Assembly (NCBI GenBank): GCA_903917305.1
Contig: CAIXAA010000657.1
Span: 1 to 5,914 of the forward strand
DNA: 5,914 nucleotides
Source of the DNA: an uncultured Myxococcales bacterium
Lineage (GTDB): Bacteria; Myxococcota_A; UBA9042
Direction of reading: 5' to 3'
Shown: one piece after another, positions 1 to 4,897 of the stretch
Layout: every line of letters begins with the position of its first letter
Numbering within the stretch: the first letter of the stretch is position 1
Made by a program: the position numbers and the translations under genes
Notes under the pieces: generated by a model
What the model saw: only the letters and a program-made list of their open reading frames with translations
Databases searched by the model: none
What the model was told of the DNA's origin: nothing

Positions 1-1
1 C

Positions 2-316
2 GGCGCGATGAAGCTGGACGTGAAAGGCCTGAAAAACGAAACGTTTGGCGTGCACCTCTCGGGCGCGAGCGCCGCGGAGCTGGCGGGCGACGTCACTAGG
101 CTGACCGTGGATGTCTCAGGCGTGGCGAGCGTGAAGGCGCAGGATCTCAAGGCCCACGAGGCCCAGGTGCACCTGAGCGGCGCAGGCAGCGTGGCGGTCT
201 TCGCGGATCGGGCGGTCGACGCGCACATCTCGGGCGCGGGCAAGATCGACGTGTGGGGCAAGCCGCAGAAGATCGAGAAGGAAATCAGCGGGATTGGCGT
301 GCTGCAGACGCACTGA
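2..316 (+). CDS. Head-GIN (DUF2807) repeat protein, C-terminal part; 5' end outside window
   Basis: About 104 residues remain of a protein built from short repeats of the form h-S-G-A/V-x-x-h (LSGAS, VSGVAS, LSGAGS, ISGAGK, ISGIG), spaced roughly 17-24 residues apart. This is the pattern of the putative auto-transporter adhesin head-GIN domain (DUF2807), a beta-solenoid-like fold in secreted or envelope proteins of Gram-negatives. The frame is open to the window edge, and the residues just before the ATG at 8 (Gly-Ala) complete another GAM-K-L-D repeat unit. That ATG is therefore probably internal, and the signal peptide and N-terminal repeats lie upstream. The gene stops with TGA at 314-316 and converges on livF with 15 bp between stop codons. 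No catalytic residues are seen and the function is unknown. The family call is by repeat pattern only; the link to the neighbouring transporter is probably positional. Confidence 0.72.
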   Translation, partial: GAMKLDVKGLKNETFGVHLSGASAAELAGDVTRLTVDVSGVASVKAQDLKAHEAQVHLSGAGSVAVFADRAVDAHISGAGKIDVWGKPQKIEKEISGIGVLQTH

Positions 317-329
317 GCCGGCAGGCGTC
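307..329. terminator. Hairpin across the convergent gene junction, possible bidirectional terminator
   Basis: GACGC (307-311) pairs with GCGTC (325-329), and CTG (313-315) pairs with CAG (322-324). This leaves a single bulged A at 312 and a six-base loop at 316-321. The 8-bp stem includes the stop codon of the plus-strand gene and ends just before the livF stop codon (332-334), where a shared terminator between convergent genes would sit. Neither side has a T-run, so it is not a textbook intrinsic terminator. It could be a Rho-associated 3'-end structure or chance in GC-rich DNA. Confidence 0.35.
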
Positions 330-331
330 GC

Positions 332-1036
332 TCATTCGCCCAGGTACGCCGCCTGGACCCGCGAATCCGCCAGCAATTCCACGCCAGTGCCTTCCATGGT
401 CACCGTGCCGGTCTCCAGCACGTAGCCGCGGTGCGCAATGCGCAGCGCCATGCGGGCGTTCTGCTCGACCAGCAGCACCGTCGTGCCCTGCTGGTTCAGC
501 GTCTGGATGACCTCGAAGATGCGCGCCACGATGAGCGGCGCCAGGCCCAGCGACGGCTCATCCAGCAGCAAAAGCCGCGGCTTGGCCATCATCGCGCGGC
601 CCACCGCCAGCATCTGCTGCTCGCCGCCGGAGAGCGTGCCGGCGGGCTGCGTCTTGCGCTCCTGCAGCACGGGAAACAGGCTGTAGACACGCTCGTAGTC
701 CGTCTTCACGCCGTCCGGATCGCGGCGCGTGTAGGCGCCCATCTCCAGGTTCTCTGCGACGGTCATGCGCGGGAAAACCTTGCGACCTTCCGGACTTTGC
801 ACCAGCCCGAGCCGCACGATGTGGTGCGGCGCCATCGGCACGATGTCCTGCCCGAGAAACGTCAACTGCCCGGAGCGCGGCTTGTGCAGCCCGCTGATGC
901 ACATGAGCGTCGTCGTCTTGCCCGCGCCATTCGCGCCGATCAGCGTCACGATCTCGCCTTCTTCCACGCGCAGCGAGATGCCCTTGAGCACATCGATGGC
1001 GCCGTAGCTGGCCGACATGTTCGCGACGTTCAACAT
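332..1036 (-). CDS. livF: Branched-chain amino acid ABC transporter ATP-binding protein LivF
   Basis: This is a cytoplasmic ATPase of 234 residues, the normal LivF length, that powers uptake through the LivH-LivM channel as partner of LivG. Motifs in order: Walker A GANGAGKTT (34-42), Q-loop Gln80 followed by the LivF-like SPEGRKVFPRMTVAENL stretch, signature LSGGEQQ (135-141), Walker B LLLLDEP (155-161), and D-loop region SLGLAP. The switch position reads VEQN, with Gln192 where most ABC ATPases have His. That is usual for LivF, so the asymmetric partner LivG carries the His. The ATG at 1034-1036 lies 3 bp after the livG stop, with a GGAG-like stretch inside the end of livG, which implies coupled translation. 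It is the last gene of the operon. Substrate specificity is not readable from the ATPase; related systems also move urea, amides or aromatic acids. Confidence 0.95.
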   Translation of the reverse strand: MLNVANMSASYGAIDVLKGISLRVEEGEIVTLIGANGAGKTTTLMCISGLHKPRSGQLTFLGQDIVPMAPHHIVRLGLVQSPEGRKVFPRMTVAENLEMGAYTRRDPDGVKTDYERVYSLFPVLQERKTQPAGTLSGGEQQMLAVGRAMMAKPRLLLLDEPSLGLAPLIVARIFEVIQTLNQQGTTVLLVEQNARMALRIAHRGYVLETGTVTMEGTGVELLADSRVQAAYLGE

Positions 1037-1039
1037 GCG

Positions 1040-2380
1040 TCAGTGCTCTCCGTCCGTGCCGAGATAGGCCTCGATAACGCTGGGATTGTTGCGGATCTCC
1101 TCCGCCGTGCCTTCCGCGATGCGCTTGCCGTGCACCAGGACCGTGATGCGGTCGCTGATGCCCATGACGACGCGCATGTGGTGCTCGATGAGCAGCACGG
1201 TCACACCACGGTCGCGGATCTGGCGGATGAGGTGCATCAAAGCCACGGTTTCCGAAGGGTTCATGCCGGCAGCCGGCTCGTCGAGCAGCAACAGCCGCGG
1301 CTGCGTCGCCAGCGCGCGCGCGATTTCGAGGCGGCGCTGGTAGCCGTAGGGGAGGTTGCGCGACAGGTCGTTGGCGTTCTGGGCCAGCCCAACAAACGTC
1401 AGCAGTTCCAGCGCCTTGTCGCTGGCAGCGGCTTCCAGCGCGAGCGTGGCCTGCGAGAACGCGCCGCGCCTTCCGATGTGCACCAGGTACGCGATACCAC
1501 CCAGCAAGAACGCGCCGAGCAGGATCGCCGGCAGCGCGCCCGCCGGATCCCCAAGCCGCAGCGTCGCCACCAGCGCCAGCAGCATGCCGAGCAAGCCCAG
1601 CGGCAGCAGCGTGTCCAGCCGCCGCGACGGATGCGTCCACGGCTGCGTGTGGCCCAGGTGGCGATCCATCGCGACCAGCACGTTCTCGAGCACGGTCATG
1701 TTGTGGAAAAGGCGAATGTTCTGGAAGGTGCGCGCCACGCCGCGCCGCGCCAGGGACGTCGGCGTGCGGCGCGTCCGCTTCCACACCGCGCGCGCCGCCG
1801 CGACGCCCACCGCCGTGCCGACCACCAGCGCCAGCAGGCGCAGCCAGCGCGCCGTCGCCGCCGCGGGTTGCGGAGGCAGCGCATCGCGCAAAACCAGCGC
1901 CTCTTGGCGGGTTTTCGCCGTGCCGAGCGTCGTCTTGCCGTCGCCGCTGACCACGAAGAAGCGGCCGACGCGCGGCTCGATGCGCGGCAGGGCCTGCAGG
2001 TAGCGCACGGCCTCCTGCGCCATCGCGCCGGCAGAAAAGCCTGGCTCCGCGCGGTTCTTCACGACGGCCAGCCACATCGTGTCGATGTTCGCCGTGGCCA
2101 GCAGCGCCATCGTGCCGAGCAGCAGCCCTGCGAGCGCCTGCTGCACAAGGTGGCGGCGGGTCATGGGCTCGCGCACGTCCTCGCCGCCGAGCAGCACTTC
2201 ACCCGAAGTCGGCTCGTAGATGCCGGTGATTGCATTGAAAAGACTGGTCTTTCCCGCGCCGTTCGGGCCGATGACCGCAGCCACCTCGCCTTCCTGCACC
2301 GTGAGATCGACCTCGCTGACGGCGGTGAGGCCGCCAAATTTCAACGTCAGTTTGCGGACTTCCAACAGAGGTGCCGTCAT
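1040..2380 (-). CDS. livG: LivG-type ABC ATPase with two embedded transmembrane hairpins
   Basis: This is the second ATPase of the transporter, 446 residues against about 255 for ordinary LivG. The ATPase core is intact: Walker A GPNGAGKTS (38-46), Q-loop Gln220 in ARTFQNIRLF, LivG-type signature LPYGYQRRLEIARAL (343-357), Walker B LLLLDEPAAGMNP (363-375), switch His400 in LLIEHHM, and the C-terminal LivG tail (IAEGTAEEIRNNPSVIEAYLG). Two extra segments interrupt it. Residues ~75-208 hold hydrophobic stretches at ~79-97 and 179-200 around a polar loop; residues ~253-305 hold stretches at ~256-274 and 282-301. Basic clusters (TRRH, KRTRR, PSRR, GRRG) flank both on the core side, so the core should stay cytoplasmic. 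The ATG at 2378-2380 overlaps the livM stop as ATGA and matches where LivG proteins begin; an in-frame ATG at 2434 would add 18 unrelated residues. The frame is continuous, so this is not a frameshift artefact. Confidence 0.9.
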   Translation of the reverse strand: MTAPLLEVRKLTLKFGGLTAVSEVDLTVQEGEVAAVIGPNGAGKTSLFNAITGIYEPTSGEVLLGGEDVREPMTRRHLVQQALAGLLLGTMALLATANIDTMWLAVVKNRAEPGFSAGAMAQEAVRYLQALPRIEPRVGRFFVVSGDGKTTLGTAKTRQEALVLRDALPPQPAAATARWLRLLALVVGTAVGVAAARAVWKRTRRTPTSLARRGVARTFQNIRLFHNMTVLENVLVAMDRHLGHTQPWTHPSRRLDTLLPLGLLGMLLALVATLRLGDPAGALPAILLGAFLLGGIAYLVHIGRRGAFSQATLALEAAASDKALELLTFVGLAQNANDLSRNLPYGYQRRLEIARALATQPRLLLLDEPAAGMNPSETVALMHLIRQIRDRGVTVLLIEHHMRVVMGISDRITVLVHGKRIAEGTAEEIRNNPSVIEAYLGTDGEH

Positions 2381-3462
2381 GCAACCTCCGCGGGCGGCTC
2401 GTGCAGCTCCTTGGCGATGCGCCGCGACGGCCACAAGCCCTCGGGGCGCAAGCGCATCATGAGGACCAGGGCGGCGCCGAAGATGATCCAGCGCCAGTTC
2501 GAGAAGCTGGCCATGACGAAGTTGGAATCGCCGCCGATGGCCTTTTGCAGGACGCGCGTCAGCAACGGCGACACGACGTTGTCAAAGCCCATGAGCAGGA
2601 GCGCGCCCATCAGCGCGCCGCGCAAGCTGCCGAGGCCGCCGATGATGAGGCAGCACAAGACCATGACCGAGTAGTTGAAATCGTAGGTGTTCGGCTCGGC
2701 GGTGGTGGTCAGGTTGGTGGCGTAGAGCGCGCCGGCCAGACCGGCAAGGGCCGCGCCACCTGCAAAAGCCAGCAGCTTGATGCGCGCCGGATCGAGGCCC
2801 ATGCATGCCGCCGCCAGCTCGTCTTCGCGCAGCGCAACGAAAGCGCGGCCCAGCCGCGACCGCTCCAGCAGGCGCAGCAGCACGACGGCCGCGACCAGGG
2901 CGAACAGGGCGAAGGCGTAGATGGCCTTCTCGGCGCCGATCGTGTCCTTGACGAAGACCGGAAGCCAGGGTTCTGCAATGGGATTCAGGCCGCGCGGACC
3001 GTCGGTGATGTTCTCGAGGTTCAGCAGGACGATGCGCATCACCTCGCCGAAGCCGAGCGTCACGATGGCCAGGTAGTCGCCGCGCAGCCGCAGCGTCGGC
3101 GCGCCGAGCAGCAGACCGGCCGCGCCCGCCATCACCGGCGCGACGAGGATCGCGCCCCAAAAACCAAGTTGGAACGGATACTTCTCGACGGTGAGCACGC
3201 CGGTGGTCATCGCGCCGATGGCGAAGAACGCAGCGATGCCGAGCTGCAGCAGGCCCGCATAGCCGACCTGCAGGTTCAGCGCCAAGGCGAGGAGACCAAA
3301 GATGAAGATGTTGACCAGCTGGCGATCGAGGCGGATGCCCTGCCCGGTCAACGACTGCACGGCCCAGTCGAGGACCGGGAAGAACGGGTACAGCAGCAGA
3401 ACGACACGGATCAGCAGCTCGATGCCGCCCTGCTTCTGCAGACGTTGCCAGAGCGCCGCCAT
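2377..3462 (-). CDS. livM: Branched-chain amino acid ABC transporter permease LivM
   Basis: This is an inner-membrane permease of 361 residues that forms the translocation channel with LivH. Family hallmarks in order: a hydrophobic N-terminal segment (~14-33); LALNLQVGYAGLLQLGIAAFFAIGA within ~58-84; LRGDYLAIVTLGFGEVMRIVL (~126-146) followed by GPRGL; the cytoplasmic coupling loop GRAFVALREDELAAACMGLDP (~205-225), which contacts an ATPase; IIGGLGSLRGALMGA (~273-287); and the closing RPEGLWPSRR (~339-348). Hydrophobic stretches suggest eight or more membrane helices. The ATG at 3460-3462 is 3 bp after the livH stop, with an AGAAGG ribosome site 8 nt upstream inside the end of livH. The stop shares ATGA with the livG start. 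Nothing looks truncated; E. coli LivM is longer because of an N-terminal extension absent here. The substrate cannot be deduced. Confidence 0.95.
   Translation of the reverse strand: MAALWQRLQKQGGIELLIRVVLLLYPFFPVLDWAVQSLTGQGIRLDRQLVNIFIFGLLALALNLQVGYAGLLQLGIAAFFAIGAMTTGVLTVEKYPFQLGFWGAILVAPVMAGAAGLLLGAPTLRLRGDYLAIVTLGFGEVMRIVLLNLENITDGPRGLNPIAEPWLPVFVKDTIGAEKAIYAFALFALVAAVVLLRLLERSRLGRAFVALREDELAAACMGLDPARIKLLAFAGGAALAGLAGALYATNLTTTAEPNTYDFNYSVMVLCCLIIGGLGSLRGALMGALLLMGFDNVVSPLLTRVLQKAIGGDSNFVMASFSNWRWIIFGAALVLMMRLRPEGLWPSRRIAKELHEPPAEVA
2384..2389 (-). promoter_or_regulatory. Ribosome binding site that decides the livG start
   Basis: On the minus strand GGAGGT lies just before the livG ATG at 2380, within the last codons of livM. 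Counting from the GGAGG core, the spacer is a rather short four bases. It supports the ATGA-overlap start over the in-frame ATG at 2434, which would add 18 residues without family support. Confidence 0.6.
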
Positions 3463-3465
3463 CGC

Positions 3466-4419
3466 CTAGACCTTCTCCCGCGCGGTCGATCCCAGGAGGC
3501 CCGAAGGCCGGAAGATCAGGATGAGAATCAGGATTCCGAACAAAACCGCCGGCTGCCATTGCGCGCCGATGAACTGGTCCGAGTAGGCGCGCACGAGGCC
3601 GAGCAGGAGGCCGCCGAGCACGGCGCCGGGGATGTTGCCGATGCCGCCGACGACCGCCGCCGTGAAGGCGTAGAGGCCGTTCTGGTAGCCCATCTGGTAG
3701 TGGATCGTGTTGATGTACAAGCTGTAGATCACGGCGGCGAAGCCCGCGAGGCCGCCACCGACGAGGAATGTGGCACCGATGACCTGGTCGACGTCGATGC
3801 CCATCAGGCGCGCGGCGGCGGGATCCTGGGCGGTGGCGCGCATGGCCTTGCCGAGCTTGGAGAACCGCACGACGCCGTAGAGCGCGGCCATGACGACGAG
3901 CGAAGCACCGATGACCAGGACGTCCTTGGGCATGAGCGTCAGTCCGGAGCCCGCGCCGAGCAGGTTGTGGGCGGGGAGGATGTCCGGGAAGGCCTTGGGC
4001 GCCGCGGCCTGGTTGCCGCCGCCGAAGACCTTGAGCGGCATGCCGCCCCAGAAAAGGCCAAGGTTTTGAAGGATGAAGGAGACGCCGATGGCCGAGACGA
4101 GCGGCGCGAGCTTGGGCGCCTTGCGCAGCGGCTTGTAGACGAGGCGATCGATGACGTAGTTGAGGCCAGCGCCAAACAGCGCGCAAGTGAGGATGACCAG
4201 GCACAAACCGCCGGCGAGGCTGGCGCCGCTGGCGCCCTGGAGGTCGAACAAGCCGACCAGGGTGAGCGCGAGGAAGCTGGTGAGCATGAAGACGTCGCCG
4301 TGGGCGAAGTTGATGAACTCCAGGATGCCGTAGACCATCGTGTAGCCGAGGGCCACGAGCGCGAACACCATGCCGTTGGTCAGGCCGATGATGAGTTGTT
4401 GCAGGATGGTGTCGAGCAA
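3466..4419 (-). CDS. livH: Branched-chain amino acid ABC transporter permease LivH (TTG start)
   Basis: This 317-residue inner-membrane permease, close to the usual ~300 residues, pairs with LivM to form the channel. The N-terminus carries the LivH signature LTNGMVFALVALGYTMVYGILEFINFAHGD (split around residues 13-42). Next come a membrane segment at ~67-92, LVSAIGVSFILQNLGL (~107-122), the coupling loop GKAMRATAQDPAAARLMGID (~190-209), VVGGIGNIPGAVLGGLLLG (~256-274) and the closing FRPSGLLG (~303-310). The start is TTG (4417-4419): no ATG or GTG lies further upstream in this open frame, and starting here matches the family N-terminus. Only a weak GGCGGG stretch lies upstream, so initiation may be inefficient or coupled. 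The gene follows crcB after 97 bp and precedes livM by 3 bp. Confidence 0.93.
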   Translation of the reverse strand: MLDTILQQLIIGLTNGMVFALVALGYTMVYGILEFINFAHGDVFMLTSFLALTLVGLFDLQGASGASLAGGLCLVILTCALFGAGLNYVIDRLVYKPLRKAPKLAPLVSAIGVSFILQNLGLFWGGMPLKVFGGGNQAAAPKAFPDILPAHNLLGAGSGLTLMPKDVLVIGASLVVMAALYGVVRFSKLGKAMRATAQDPAAARLMGIDVDQVIGATFLVGGGLAGFAAVIYSLYINTIHYQMGYQNGLYAFTAAVVGGIGNIPGAVLGGLLLGLVRAYSDQFIGAQWQPAVLFGILILILIFRPSGLLGSTAREKV

Positions 4420-4516
4420 GGCGCGCGTCCCGCCGGCGAGGGGCCAGCGCGGCGAATGTAGGGGAAGCTTGGCGGATCGGCAAGCAAAGGCCGTGCGACG
4501 GCTGTTCGGCGTCCTG
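4420..4516 (-). other. crcB-livH intergenic gap, 97 bp, the longest non-coding stretch in the operon
   Basis: This is the only sizeable gap in the operon. It holds the small hairpin at 4490-4502, then a slightly AT-richer stretch (4460-4490) before the livH TTG. No well-spaced -35/-10 pair is visible. A TACATT sequence near 4455-4460 has a TTGCTT upstream on the minus strand, but they are about 21 bases apart, too far for a sigma-70 promoter. No operator-like inverted repeat other than the hairpin was seen. Confidence 0.5.
4490..4502 (-). terminator. Short hairpin after crcB, possible weak terminator or attenuator
   Basis: On the minus strand GCCGT-CGC-ACGGC forms a perfect 5-bp stem with a three-base loop, beginning 14 bases after the crcB stop. 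It is followed by CTTTGCTT, an interrupted T-rich stretch. The stem is short and the T-run broken, so strong termination is unlikely. Partial termination that lowers livHMGF relative to the binding protein, or a stabilised mRNA 3' end for the highly needed binding protein, would both fit. Confidence 0.3.
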
Positions 4517-4897
4517 TTACGCGCCGACCAGAGCGCGCGCCGCCGCCGTGCCGAGGTACCCGGCGACGAGGCAACCGACGAGCGACGACGCGACGTACAC
4601 GGCAGCCATGCCCCAAGCGCCCGTGTCGATGTACTGCATCGTCTCGAAATTGAAGGTGGAATACGTCGTGAAGCCGCCCATCACGCCTGCCGTCAGGGCC
4701 AGGCGCACGGTCGGGGACAGCAGCTCCGTCGCCGTGCCGACCTGCATGATCAGGCACAGCAGGAAGGAGCCGAGCACGTTGACGAAGGTCGTCGCCCATG
4801 GAAAGGAGCCGGGAGCGCGCAGCAGCCAGAGCGACACCAGGTAGCGCATGCCGCCGCCAAAGGCGCTGCCGGCGCAGATCCACAGGAATCTAGCCAC
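4517..4897 (-). CDS. crcB: CrcB/Fluc fluoride ion channel
   Basis: This is a small four-helix membrane protein of 126 residues, the usual CrcB length. The family forms dual-topology dimers in the inner membrane that let fluoride leave the cell. Diagnostic motifs: GGGMRYL (14-20), TTFVNVLGSFLL (36-47) with the pore-lining Asn40, and GGFTTYSTF (74-82), the TTxSTF segment that carries the fluoride-contacting aromatics and the structural sodium site. Position 79 is Tyr where many members have Phe. Hydrophobic stretches at ~4-26, 33-52, 64-86 and 96-122 fit four helices. The start is GTG (4895-4897), immediately after the TAA of the binding-protein gene, with GGTGG seven bases upstream, so translation is probably coupled. 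No role in amino acid uptake is known for the family; its place inside the operon is unusual. Confidence 0.93.
   Translation of the reverse strand: MARFLWICAGSAFGGGMRYLVSLWLLRAPGSFPWATTFVNVLGSFLLCLIMQVGTATELLSPTVRLALTAGVMGGFTTYSTFNFETMQYIDTGAWGMAAVYVASSLVGCLVAGYLGTAAARALVGA

Noticed and set aside
1466..2158. LivG insertions as the result of a frameshift, gene fusion junction or inserted mobile element
   Set aside because: The frame is open without interruption through both blocks, the core motifs resume in the correct order after each, and no inverted repeats, target duplications or transposase remnants flank the blocks.
2381..2434. An upstream ATG at 2434 as the livG start
   Set aside because: It would add 18 residues without family counterpart and extend the overlap with livM; the ATGA overlap with GGAGGT before it fits better.
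431..2674. A 747-codon plus-strand open frame antisense to livF, livG and part of livM
   Set aside because: Its translation is dominated by Arg, His, Gln and Ala with no recognisable domain, and it is the mirror of the G/C third-position bias of the real genes opposite. The minus-strand proteins carry complete family motifs.
2371..4461. A 696-codon plus-strand open frame antisense to livM and livH
   Set aside because: Low-complexity, very charged translation (Glu, Asp, Arg, Gln rich) arises from reading hydrophobic permease codons backwards. It has no domain and no plausible ribosome site.
4420..4516. A fluoride riboswitch or a sigma-70 promoter in the gap near crcB
   Set aside because: The gap is downstream of crcB, not upstream, no riboswitch pseudoknot pattern is visible, and the only -35/-10-like pair has a spacing of about 21 bases.
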